Assembly: GCA_002279825.1 (NCBI GenBank)
Contig: NCCV01000002.1
Coordinates: forward strand, 151,252-215,251
Direction of reading: 5' to 3'
DNA from: Sphingomonadales bacterium 12-68-11
GTDB lineage: Bacteria > Pseudomonadota > Alphaproteobacteria > Sphingomonadales > Sphingomonadaceae
Length of the DNA stretch: 64,000 nt
The position numbers and the translations under genes were made by a program. Numbering within the stretch: the first letter of the stretch is position 1; each line of letters begins with the position of its first letter. Below, in pieces: positions 46,712-55,309 of the stretch. The notes under the pieces are model-generated. The model was not told the origin of the DNA, ran no database searches, and worked only from the letters and a program-made list of their open reading frames with translations.

Positions 46712-46882
46712 TCAACCCTGGGCCCCCGCCACGATCGCGCTCACCACGAAGAAGATCGCAGCCCAAGCCGCCGCCATCAGCAGACCTTTGCGCATTTCGA
46801 TCCGGCGCGCACGGAGCCCTGACGTTACCAACACCAACGCTCCCACCAGGGACACGATGGACAGCCAGTCGTACGACGTCAC
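46712..46882 (-). CDS. Small 56-residue membrane protein of unknown function
   Basis: GTG at 46882 overlaps the stop of the MBL-fold gene (GTGA), arguing that this short frame is translated as the last gene of the tmk-holB-metG-tatD operon. It encodes two hydrophobic helices (about 5-21 and 34-52) separated by a basic turn, GLRARRIEMRK. No family was recognised. It ends close to the A+T-rich mazG promoter region, so no other gene lies between. Confidence 0.65.
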   Translation of the reverse strand: MTSYDWLSIVSLVGALVLVTSGLRARRIEMRKGLLMAAAWAAIFFVVSAIVAGAQG

Positions 46883-47646
46883 GCCGTCAACTCCATTCCG
46901 TCGTATCCCACGAGGACGCCCGCAGGCACTTCGCGCGACAGCGCGGCGTAATCCATGCTCTTATCCAGATGCGTAAGCACGGTCCGCCGCGCCCGCGACC
47001 GCTCGGCGAGACTCAGCGCCATGGTTAAATTGGCGTGAGTCGGATGCGGCTCTCGGCGCAGGCAGTCGACGACCAGAATATCGACGTCCGCGAACAGCTC
47101 GGCCATCTCGTCGGTCACTTCGCTGAAGTCCGTCGCGTAGCCGATCGACTTGCCGTCGGCACCGAACCGGAATGCACTCGTCGTAATTGGTCCGTGCGGC
47201 ATCTGCGCCCAGTCGATCGAGAAGCCGGCGTGGATCCGCACCACGTCGAGCGTGTCGAGCGCGACGATCGTCGAATACCCGTACTGGCCCGAAAACACAT
47301 AGCTGAAGCGTTGCCTGAGGCGCCGGGCCGTCTCGACATCGGCGAAACCTGGCAACGGCGCAGTCCTGCCGTATCGCAGCGGCCTGAGGTCGTCGATGCC
47401 GTGGCAATGATCCGCATGGTCGTGCGTCCAGAACACCGCGTCGATCCGGTCGATCCGGTTGTCGAGGAGCTGCTGGCGCAAATCCGGAGAGGTATCGACC
47501 AGCAGCCGACTTCCCTCGTCGCTCTCCACCACGATAGAAACTCGCGTCCGCCGGTTCTTCGGTTCGTCGGGATCGCATTCGCCCCAGTCGTTGCCGATCC
47601 GCGGCACCCCGGTGGACGTGCCGCAGCCCAGAACGATCAGCTTCAC
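46879..47646 (-). CDS. MBL-fold metallohydrolase (PhnP/RNase Z-like)
   Basis: This 255-residue protein has a GTG start overlapping the tatD stop. The metallo-beta-lactamase motif THDHADHCHGIDDLRPL supplies the metal ligands. The opening VKLIVLGCGTSTGVPRIG is typical of the PhnP/lipoyl-transferase-neighbour family, whose members hydrolyse cyclic phosphodiesters. The metG-tatD-MBL order is widely conserved. The exact substrate is not evident. Confidence 0.88.
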   Translation of the reverse strand: MKLIVLGCGTSTGVPRIGNDWGECDPDEPKNRRTRVSIVVESDEGSRLLVDTSPDLRQQLLDNRIDRIDAVFWTHDHADHCHGIDDLRPLRYGRTAPLPGFADVETARRLRQRFSYVFSGQYGYSTIVALDTLDVVRIHAGFSIDWAQMPHGPITTSAFRFGADGKSIGYATDFSEVTDEMAELFADVDILVVDCLRREPHPTHANLTMALSLAERSRARRTVLTHLDKSMDYAALSREVPAGVLVGYDGMELTA

Positions 47647-48422
47647 GCCGCCGCTTTCGTGAACAGGCCGTAGAAGTTGCGCGTGGTGGTCTCCGCCAGC
47701 CGCTCGATGCTTTCGCCGCGCAATTGCGCAACGAAAGCCGCGGTGTCGCTGACATAGGCGGGCTCGCACGGCTTGCCCCGGTGCGGCACCGGCGCGAGGA
47801 ACGGGCTGTCGGTTTCCACCAGTAGCCGGTCGGACGGGATTTCCCGCGCAAATTCCTGGAGTTCTGCGGCATTCTTGAAGGTCACGATACCCGAGATCGA
47901 GATCGTCAGGCCGAGATCCAGGACCGTGCGGCCGAACTCCCTGGAGGCGGTGAAGCAATGGATCAGCGCCGGGAAGGCGCCCTTCTCCATCTCGTCCGAC
48001 AAGATTTCCACGGTGTCTGCATCTGCGTCGCGGGTGTGGATGATGATCGGCAGCCCGGTCGCGCGCGAAACCGCGATATGCGTGCGGAACAACGCGCGCT
48101 GCACCTCGCGGTCGGACTTGTCGTAGTAGAAGTCGAGCCCGCTTTCGCCGATCCCGATCACGCGCGGATGCGCCGCCGCTTCGAGCAGCGCCGCCTCGCC
48201 GAGATCGGCATGGGCATCGGCCTCGTGCGGATGGATGCCGATACTGGCCCAGACGTCGGGCTCGCGTTCGGCGGTGCCGACGACGGCCTCCCACTCGCTG
48301 CGCCGTGTCGAGATGTTGAGGAACGCCCCTACTCCCCGCGCCCGCGCACGATCCAGCGCGGCCGGCTGGTCCTCGACGAGGCCCGGGTAGTTGAGGTGGC
48401 AGTGGCTATCGACGAGTATCAC
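47643..48422 (-). CDS. tatD: TatD family metal-dependent DNase
   Basis: This 259-residue TIM-barrel hydrolase has DSHCHLNY (first metal ligands), IGESGLDFYYDKSD, PIIIHTRDAD, HCFTAS and ETDSPFLAP. The start is GTG at 48422, overlapping the metG stop. TatD proteins act as 3'-5' exonucleases in DNA repair and quality control. Confidence 0.93.
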   Translation of the reverse strand: MILVDSHCHLNYPGLVEDQPAALDRARARGVGAFLNISTRRSEWEAVVGTAEREPDVWASIGIHPHEADAHADLGEAALLEAAAHPRVIGIGESGLDFYYDKSDREVQRALFRTHIAVSRATGLPIIIHTRDADADTVEILSDEMEKGAFPALIHCFTASREFGRTVLDLGLTISISGIVTFKNAAELQEFAREIPSDRLLVETDSPFLAPVPHRGKPCEPAYVSDTAAFVAQLRGESIERLAETTTRNFYGLFTKAAA

Positions 48423-49963
48423 GCGGCTTCCACCGGCAGTTCAAGGCGCGGAAACGCCGGGCTCGGGCTATCGATCCTGAAGGACTGAGGCTCTGACGTC
48501 GCCAGCGCAGCAAAGTCGCGCAGGTTCGGCGGAATTGATAGCGCATCGAGGATTTTCGCCGCAGCTGTTGGTGTTACCGGGGAAATTGTCACCGCGAGGT
48601 TACGAATGGCTTCACACAAAGTGGCCAGAACGCGCGCCATCCGCTCGGGGTCCGTCTTGCGCAGCGCCCAGGGCGCCTGCTCGTCCACATAGGCATTGCA
48701 GGCGAACACCGCCTGCATCCATGCTTCGAGGCCCGAAGCGAAGGCCAGTTTCTCGAAGGCTTCGGGGAGCTGCTCAAGACACGCGGCGCGGACCTTCGCG
48801 CGCAGATCTTCGTCTGCGGGCGTAACCGGCGCGCTAGGCTCCACCACGCCTTCGCAATTCTTGGCGATGAAGCTCAGGACACGCTGCGCGAGGTTGCCGA
48901 AGCTGTTGGCGAGTTCGGCGTTGGCGCGGTTGACGATCGCCTCGTGCGACCAGCTGCCGTCCTGCCCGAAGCTGAACTCGCGCAGTAGGAAATAGCGCAG
49001 CGTATCGACCCCGTAACGGTCGGCCAGTTCGCCGGGATCGGTCGTGTTGCCGAGCGTCTTCGATTCCTTGACACCCCGATTGAGCAGGAAGCCATGCCCG
49101 AACACTGCCCTTGGCAGCGGCAGGCCCGCGCTCATCAGAAACGCCGGCCAGTAGACCGCGTGGAAGCGGACGATGTCCTTGCCGATCAAGTGCAAGTCGG
49201 CGGGCCAGAACTTGCGGAACTCGGGCGTATCGTCGGGATAGCCGACGCCGGTCAGGTAGTTGGTCAACGCATCGACCCACACGTACATCACGTGGTCCTC
49301 GGCGCCGGGCACGCGCACGCCCCAGTCGAAACTGGTGCGGCTCACCGAGAGATCGCGCAGCCCGCCTTCGACAAAACTGCGCACTTCGTTGAGCCGGGTC
49401 TGCGGGCGGACGAACTCGGGCTGTTCGGCGTAGAGCTGGAGCAGCGGTTCCTGGTATTTCGACAGCCGGAAGAACCAGCTCTCTTCGACCGTCCATTCGA
49501 CCGGGGTTCCTTGCGGCGAGAGCTTTTCCCCGCCCTCCCCCTCGGACAGTTCGCTGTCGTCGTAGTACGCCTCGTCGCGGACCGAGTACCAACCTTCGTA
49601 GCGGTCGAGATAAAGGTCGCCGCTCGCCTCCATCGCGCGCCACAGCGCCTGGCTGGCGCGGTGGTGCTCATCCTCGGTGGTGCGGAAGAACCGGTCGTAG
49701 GAAATGTCGAGCTTGTCGAACAAGGCGCGGAAGTGGCCCGACATCTCATCCGCGAGCGCGCGCGGGGTCACGCCGAGATCGCGCGCCTTCTGCGCCATCT
49801 TGAGCCCGTGCTCGTCGGTCCCGGTCTGGAACCGCACCTCGCGCCCGCGCAGGCGCTGGAAGCGCGCGAGCACGTCGGCGGCGATCGTCTCGTAGGCGTG
49901 GCCGATGTGCGGCTTGCCGTTCGGATAGTGGATCGCGGTCGTAAGGTAGTAGGGCTCAGCCAT
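48419..49963 (-). CDS. metG: Methionyl-tRNA synthetase with unusual KMSKS motif
   Basis: This 514-residue class I synthetase has PHIGHAYE (HIGH) near residue 20 and the anticodon-binding helical domain after about 370. The KMSKS loop reads KESKT in RGVKESKTLGN, replacing Met and the second Ser. The two lysines are kept. There is no C-terminal tRNA-binding extension and no zinc-knuckle Cys cluster. ATG 49963 is chosen over the ATG at 49975; both overlap the holB end. Confidence 0.94.
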   Translation of the reverse strand: MAEPYYLTTAIHYPNGKPHIGHAYETIAADVLARFQRLRGREVRFQTGTDEHGLKMAQKARDLGVTPRALADEMSGHFRALFDKLDISYDRFFRTTEDEHHRASQALWRAMEASGDLYLDRYEGWYSVRDEAYYDDSELSEGEGGEKLSPQGTPVEWTVEESWFFRLSKYQEPLLQLYAEQPEFVRPQTRLNEVRSFVEGGLRDLSVSRTSFDWGVRVPGAEDHVMYVWVDALTNYLTGVGYPDDTPEFRKFWPADLHLIGKDIVRFHAVYWPAFLMSAGLPLPRAVFGHGFLLNRGVKESKTLGNTTDPGELADRYGVDTLRYFLLREFSFGQDGSWSHEAIVNRANAELANSFGNLAQRVLSFIAKNCEGVVEPSAPVTPADEDLRAKVRAACLEQLPEAFEKLAFASGLEAWMQAVFACNAYVDEQAPWALRKTDPERMARVLATLCEAIRNLAVTISPVTPTAAAKILDALSIPPNLRDFAALATSEPQSFRIDSPSPAFPRLELPVEAA

Positions 49964-50918
49964 GGCCAGCTTCACTAGGCATGGCCAGTGAAGCGAGCAA
50001 CCCGCCGATTTCCATCGTCAGCAGGCCGGCATCGAAATTGTAGGTCGGCGCCTGCGCGGCGAGGCGGGAGAGATCGGCATGCGCTTTCGTTAGCGCCGGG
50101 ATGGCCGCGCGCGAGGATCCGGCCATGCGGCCGGCCACAACCGCGCGAGCCAGCTCGACCGCCGCAAGCTGGCGCTGACGATCCGGCCGAGCGCCGATTG
50201 CGTCGGCAAGCTTGCTGCGCAGCTCGAGCCGAGGATCGCCGTTCGTGGCGATCGACTGCATGACGTCATGCGCTCGGCCCAGATCGAGTGCGACGAACTC
50301 GAGCGCCGCGCCCGGCGACCCGCCCGCCGCTGCGACTGCGGCGGCGCAGGTCGCGGCGCTGGCCTGGGGCACTTCGCGGGCCAGGACAGCGGCGATCTCG
50401 GCATCGGCCAGGCGCGGGAAATGCAGTACCCGGCACCGCGACCTGATCGTCGGCAGCAGGCGGCCGAGGCGGTGCGCGATGAGCAGGAAGAACGTGCCGA
50501 CCGGCGGCTCCTCGAGGCTCTTGAGCAGCGCATTGGCCGCTCCCTTCTCGAGATCGTCGGCCGGATCGACGATGATCGCGCGGCGGCTGCCCAAGGTAGG
50601 GCGCGTGGTCAGTCGCTGTTGCATCGCCCGGACCTGATCGACCGAGATGTTGCGCTTGGTCTGATAGGGCTTGCCTTCGTCGCGCTTTTTCTCGTCGTCG
50701 GCGGAGGCGGGTAGCGGTTCGAGCCGGATGATGTCCGGATGATCGCCCTTGGGCTGCGCGGTGCCGGGCTCGGCGACCAGCTCGCGCGCGGCCTTGAGCG
50801 CAAAGGCCGCCTTGCCGGTGCCGCGCTTGCCCGAGAGTATCCACCCGTGATGCAACCGCGGCCCGGCGAGCGCCGCCTGCCATTCGCGCCACGGCTCGTC
50901 ATGCCCAGCAAGGTTCAC
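49956..50918 (-). CDS. holB: DNA polymerase III subunit delta' (HolB)
   Basis: This 320-residue clamp-loader subunit has SGKRGTGKAAFALKAA as a P-loop-like region and a sensor segment, LLKSLEEPPVGTFFLLIAHRLGRLLPTIRSRCR. The zinc-binding cysteines of some homologues are absent. It is coupled to tmk (overlap at 50915-50918) and to metG. Confidence 0.92.
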   Translation of the reverse strand: MNLAGHDEPWREWQAALAGPRLHHGWILSGKRGTGKAAFALKAARELVAEPGTAQPKGDHPDIIRLEPLPASADDEKKRDEGKPYQTKRNISVDQVRAMQQRLTTRPTLGSRRAIIVDPADDLEKGAANALLKSLEEPPVGTFFLLIAHRLGRLLPTIRSRCRVLHFPRLADAEIAAVLAREVPQASAATCAAAVAAAGGSPGAALEFVALDLGRAHDVMQSIATNGDPRLELRSKLADAIGARPDRQRQLAAVELARAVVAGRMAGSSRAAIPALTKAHADLSRLAAQAPTYNFDAGLLTMEIGGLLASLAMPSEAGHG

Positions 50919-51541
50919 AGCAGGGCCTCGACCGCCTGCATGACCCGCGCATGGACGGTGTCCGCGTCGCCATCGCCATCGACGCGCTTCATTCGGCCGG
51001 GTTCACGCTCTGCCAGCGCGGCGAAAGCGGCCGCAACGGCGGCGTGATAGTCTGCGCCGCGCCCGCCGATCGCATCGGCGACGCCCATGTCGCGGTCGGC
51101 CAGCCGCCATTTGACGATTTCCGGCGGCACCTCGATCACCAGCGTCAAGTCGGGCAGCAACCCGCCCGAGCCGAGCCGGTGGAGCGCCAGCACCCCCTCG
51201 TCGCCCAGCGCGCCGGCCCCGCCCTGGTAAGCGCGCGACGAATCGACGAACCGGTCGCACACCACCCACTGCCCGGCTTCAAGCGCGGGAAGGATCGCGC
51301 GCTCGACGTGATCGGCGCGCGCCGCGGCAAATAGCAGCGCTTCGGCGGGCGGCCCCCACCCCTCCCCCGGAGGATCGAGCAGTAGCGCACGGATCGCCTC
51401 GGCACCCGGCGTACCGCCCGGCTCGCGCGTCAGCAGAACATCCAGGCCGCGGACGCGCAGGGCCTCGGCGAGCAGGCGCGCCTGGGTCGACTTGCCGGCC
51501 CCCTCCCCGCCTTCGAGCGAAATGAAGCGGCCGCGCGTCAT
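50915..51541 (-). CDS. tmk: Thymidylate kinase
   Basis: This 208-residue enzyme makes dTDP from dTMP. It has Walker A EGGEGAGKST, LTREPGGT (DRx-like region) and CDRFVDSSRAYQG. The start overlaps the stop of the carboxypeptidase gene. The tmk-holB pair is conserved across bacteria. Confidence 0.95.
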   Translation of the reverse strand: MTRGRFISLEGGEGAGKSTQARLLAEALRVRGLDVLLTREPGGTPGAEAIRALLLDPPGEGWGPPAEALLFAAARADHVERAILPALEAGQWVVCDRFVDSSRAYQGGAGALGDEGVLALHRLGSGGLLPDLTLVIEVPPEIVKWRLADRDMGVADAIGGRGADYHAAVAAAFAALAEREPGRMKRVDGDGDADTVHARVMQAVEALL

Positions 51542-52746
51542 GACAGCAGGCCCGCCACGCCATTGATCAGCCTGCGGAGCGGCCCGGCCTCGGGCACGTC
51601 CTCGGCTGCCACCAGCGGCACATCGTGCGGCGCCTGGCCGGGAATCTCGACATGCAGGAAGGCGACGTCCTGCCCCTTGGCGATCGGCGCCGCGAGCGGC
51701 CCGCGATAGCGGATCGACAGCCGGGGCGCTTGCAGCGAGGTGCCCTGGGGGAGGCTCGCCAGCACTTCCCCCTTGGTGCGCAAGGTCACCTGCCAGGCGG
51801 CGCCGTCCTGCACTTGCGCTTCCCCCACCGTGGCATCGCGCGGCAGCACCACGCGGCTATCGAAAGCCTCGAACCCCCAGTTGAGCAAGTCGCGCGCGGC
51901 CTGGTTGCGCACTCTCGCCGATGGCACGCCGCCGAGCACGATCACCAGCCTTCGGTCGCCGCGCCGGGCCGAGCCGACGAACGTATAGCCGGCCTCGCGG
52001 GTGTAGCCGGTCTTGATCCCGTCGGCCCCGGCGACGACTCCGGTCACCGGATCGTGGTTGACCTGGGCAATGTTGCGATAGCTCATCCCGCGGTGCCCGA
52101 AATAGCGCCGGTAAAGCCCGGGATAGCGCGTGGTCATGGCCTCGGCGAGCGTCGCGAGGTCGCGCGCGCTCGAATACGTCCGGCCTTCGTCGGGCAAGCC
52201 GTTGGGCGATCCGAAGTGGGTATCGCGCATGCCGAGTTCGGCGGCGTTGCGGTTCATCAGCGCGAGCCACTTGTCGAGCGAACCGGTGGTGGCGATCCCG
52301 AGCATGGCGGCCGCGTCGTTGCCCGATACCGTGGTGACGCCGAGCAGCAGTTGTCCGACCGTCACCCGTTCGCCCGCCTTGAGGAACATCGACGAGCCTT
52401 CGCCAGACCAACGCTCGTCGACCTCCTGGCTGACCACCAGCGTGGTGCCGGGATCGAGATGCCCGCTCCCGATCAGTTTGAACGCGGTGTAGGCCGTCAT
52501 GATCTTCGTCACCGAGGCGGGCACGAAACGCCGCTCGGCCTCGCGCGCGAACAGCGTCTGGCCGCTCGACAGGTCGACCAGCAACGCGACGGGGATCTCG
52601 GGATCGACCGGCGGGACGCGAGCCGGAGCGGGCGCGGCGCGCGGAGCGGACGGCGCGCCGCCCGGTGTCGGCAGCGCCGCGCGCGCCACCGGATAGCTTG
52701 CCAGCAGGAGCGCGAGAGCGGCGACGAGTAACGGGCTGGGTTTCAA
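51538..52746 (-). CDS. D-alanyl-D-alanine carboxypeptidase (DacA/DacC-like)
   Basis: This 402-residue low-molecular-weight PBP trims stem peptides in the periplasm. The signal peptide (KPSPLLVAALALLLASYPVARA) starts at TTG 52746, which has GGAG 5 nt upstream; another TTG at 52788 would add 14 residues. Active-site motifs are SVTKIMT (SxxK), SGND (SxN) and KTGYT (KTG). The C-terminal amphipathic tail (LRRLINGVAGLLS) should anchor it to the membrane. It leads the operon to tmk. Confidence 0.92.
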   Translation of the reverse strand: MKPSPLLVAALALLLASYPVARAALPTPGGAPSAPRAAPAPARVPPVDPEIPVALLVDLSSGQTLFAREAERRFVPASVTKIMTAYTAFKLIGSGHLDPGTTLVVSQEVDERWSGEGSSMFLKAGERVTVGQLLLGVTTVSGNDAAAMLGIATTGSLDKWLALMNRNAAELGMRDTHFGSPNGLPDEGRTYSSARDLATLAEAMTTRYPGLYRRYFGHRGMSYRNIAQVNHDPVTGVVAGADGIKTGYTREAGYTFVGSARRGDRRLVIVLGGVPSARVRNQAARDLLNWGFEAFDSRVVLPRDATVGEAQVQDGAAWQVTLRTKGEVLASLPQGTSLQAPRLSIRYRGPLAAPIAKGQDVAFLHVEIPGQAPHDVPLVAAEDVPEAGPLRRLINGVAGLLS

Positions 52747-52854
52747 ATCGGCTCCACGGCCTGGGCAGCGGACGCTGGAGGCCTTCAACCGCTGTTCGGG
52801 ATTCGCGCATCGCTATAGCCCGCCACCCGCCCCTTGGCGAGCAGGCCGGGGAAT

Positions 52855-53880
52855 TCAGCGCGCGATCTCTTCGGCCAGCAAACCCACGCTCATCGCGTAA
52901 TAGTTCGAGCAGTTGTACTCGAGTATCACCCGATAATTCTGCGTCAGCAGGTAACTCGGCGCGGCGGGGCCGTCGGGCTCGAACAGCACCGCCAGCACCT
53001 CGTCGCCGATCGGTCCTTGCGGGATCACGCCCAGTTCGCGCCACTCGCGGACCGACAGCCAGCGGCTGAACCGCGAATGGACGCGCGGGCAGACCGGCGC
53101 TGCCATCGGGCTGCGCAGCGCTTCGCGGTCGACGGTGTTGGGGGTGAAAGCGCGGACGCCCCACGGCTCGCCCCGCCGCCAACCGGCATCGCGGAAGTAA
53201 TTGGCGATCGAGTGGAGCGTATCAACTTCGCTGCTCCAGATATTGCGGACTCCATCGCCGTCGCCGTCCACCGCGAGACGCAGGTAGATGCTCGGCAGAA
53301 ACTGCGGATTGCCGAACGCCCCGGCCCAGCTGCCGACCAGGGTGGAGCGGGGGATGCCGCTGTCGGCGATCTTGAGCAGGTCGATCAGTTCGCGTTCGAA
53401 CAGTTCGCGCCGCCGGCCTTCCCAGGCGAGCGTCGCCAGCGCGCGGGCGAGGTCGAAGTTGCCTTTGACCGCCCCGTAGCTGGTTTCGTGCCCCCAGATC
53501 GCGAGCACGATCGGCTCGGGGATGCCGTAGCGCGCCTCGACTTCGGCGGCGAGCGGGCGCAGCCGCGCATAAGCGCGCCGCCCGCCGTCGATCCGCGCCT
53601 GGGTGTTGTGGTCCCGCAGATAGGGCGCGAGCGGCGGGAAGCCGCTGGTGGTGGCGCCCGAGGAAACGTTGTCGCGGTCGAGCGCGATGACGCGCTCGTT
53701 AGGCGTGAGGTCGCCGAGCATGCGCGCTACCGTCGCCTCGCCTACGCCTTCGGCGCGAGCTTTGGCAGCAACGACGGCGAGGTAGCTCTGGAAGCTGTCC
53801 GACGCCTGCGAAACCGCCGGCGTGGCGGGCCCGAGGAGCAGCGCGAGCAAGAGCGGAAGCGAAACGAAACGGCGCAGCAT
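52855..53880 (-). CDS. Lytic murein transglycosylase, MltB family
   Basis: This 341-residue exported GH103-type enzyme has a signal peptide at about 1-25. The catalytic glutamate is in IWGHETSYGAVKGNFDLARAL, and GAFGNPQFLPSIYLRLAVDGDGDGVRNIW is the family hallmark. No lipobox is seen, so it is probably soluble periplasmic. It lies 108 bp upstream of the carboxypeptidase gene and may share its transcript. Confidence 0.92.
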   Translation of the reverse strand: MLRRFVSLPLLLALLLGPATPAVSQASDSFQSYLAVVAAKARAEGVGEATVARMLGDLTPNERVIALDRDNVSSGATTSGFPPLAPYLRDHNTQARIDGGRRAYARLRPLAAEVEARYGIPEPIVLAIWGHETSYGAVKGNFDLARALATLAWEGRRRELFERELIDLLKIADSGIPRSTLVGSWAGAFGNPQFLPSIYLRLAVDGDGDGVRNIWSSEVDTLHSIANYFRDAGWRRGEPWGVRAFTPNTVDREALRSPMAAPVCPRVHSRFSRWLSVREWRELGVIPQGPIGDEVLAVLFEPDGPAAPSYLLTQNYRVILEYNCSNYYAMSVGLLAEEIAR

Positions 53881-54000
53881 TCCGAACGTGTGCCACGCAA
53901 CGGCCGGAGAGGGAATGCCCTGCCCGGCCGATGCGACGAAGCGAAGCTGCGCCGGGTCGGTCGAGCGCGGGCATTACGCCCTGCTCTCGCTTGGGGCCGC

Positions 54001-54930
54001 TTACTTCTGCGGGCGCGTCACCACCGGGATATGGTCGAGGTTTGGGTAGAAGTTCGGATTGCGCGCCAGCATGTCCTTGAACGGCCCGAACCCGCAGTTC
54101 TCCTGCTCGCCGCAGTTGGTGACGGTGTGGACATAGCGGATCTTGCCGCTCTCGATCCGGAACACGTGCGCGTCGGCGCGGGCATTCTGCCCCATGCGCA
54201 GGAACACCGCGACCGCACCGACCACCGGATCGATCAGATAGCGCCGATCGGCCATCTCGACGTTCTCCGGCACGCCGACTTCACAGCTATCGGTCGGCTG
54301 ACCCTTGCCGGTATAGGCGCTGCCTTCGAGCCGCGCGCAGGGCGTGCCCCACGGCACCTGCACGCTCTTGTCCTTGAACAGGTTGAGGTAGGCGTCGGCG
54401 GCAGCCTGGAGTTCCTGGCGCGTGTTGCGCTGCGCCTCGGGAATGTCGGTCCAGTCTTCGCGCTGGGCGTAATAGAGCGTCTTGCTGGCATCGAACAACC
54501 AGTCGTGCGGCTCGCTGACGATCACGTCGAACCCCCCGATCGTGCCCGGTCCCGAGCCGGGGCCGCCGCCGGCGCGGATCAGCGAGGCGAGGACATAGGG
54601 CTTCTCGGGATTGGTGATGATGCTCTCGACATAGACCTGGCACTGGGTGGTGTCGTAGAACGAACGGTCCCAGTCCACTTTCTGTGGGGTGGCGATCACC
54701 CCGCCGAACGTCATCGAGGACAGCTCGAAGTTCTCGTAATAGCTGACCCACTCGCCCATCGGCCGCATGTTCATGATCACCGAGCCTTCGCGCTGCGCGG
54801 CGCGGTACTGCTCGGCAACTTCCTTGAGCCGCTCACGAGTGCAGCCGGCGCCCTGCGCGAAGGCGGGGGTGGCGGTGGCGGTGGCAACGGCGGCAAGCGC
54901 GCCGAGCGCGCCGATCAGGTTACGGTTCAT
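54001..54930 (-). CDS. Secreted protein of unknown function
   Basis: This is a 309-residue protein with a clear signal peptide ending in ATPAFAQG at about 26. ATG 54930 has AGGAG upstream; the frame also offers TTG 54936. The mature part is rich in Trp, Tyr and Cys pairs (CTRERL, TTQCQVYV, GTPCARLEG, TDSCEVG, TNCGEQENCGFG), suggesting disulfides. The layout is reminiscent of NTF2-like repeats. No enzyme motif was recognised. Confidence 0.7.
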   Translation of the reverse strand: MNRNLIGALGALAAVATATATPAFAQGAGCTRERLKEVAEQYRAAQREGSVIMNMRPMGEWVSYYENFELSSMTFGGVIATPQKVDWDRSFYDTTQCQVYVESIITNPEKPYVLASLIRAGGGPGSGPGTIGGFDVIVSEPHDWLFDASKTLYYAQREDWTDIPEAQRNTRQELQAAADAYLNLFKDKSVQVPWGTPCARLEGSAYTGKGQPTDSCEVGVPENVEMADRRYLIDPVVGAVAVFLRMGQNARADAHVFRIESGKIRYVHTVTNCGEQENCGFGPFKDMLARNPNFYPNLDHIPVVTRPQK

Positions 54931-55029
54931 GAACAAAGGCTCCTCTCAACCTTGCGCTCTTGCTATCGCAAGCCTCGCGGCGTGTCACGGGGTGACAGCC
55001 CAAGGCATCCCCGCTAGCGCCGCCGCGCC

Positions 55030-55119
<90 letters not shown>

Positions 55120-55309
55120 AGTTTACTTCACCTAATGCGCGCGCTCTTCGCCATCGCCGTATTGCCGAACGCCCAGCAAACTCGGGTTCGTACTCGCATC
55201 GAACAGCTCTTCCTGGCCGGACATCTCGTATTCCATGCCCGAACAACGCGCGGGCCGTCGGCGTGGATCCAGTTCCATATATGTTAAGTAACGTAATGCT
55301 TTACCGCGC

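Noticed and set aside
48964..49975. Riboswitch or T-box before metG
   Set aside because: metG overlaps holB in an operon, leaving no leader to hold such an element.
55120..55309. Genes between tRNA-Ser and lpdA
   Set aside because: Short frames here are arbitrary read-through of the tRNA region without domain features.
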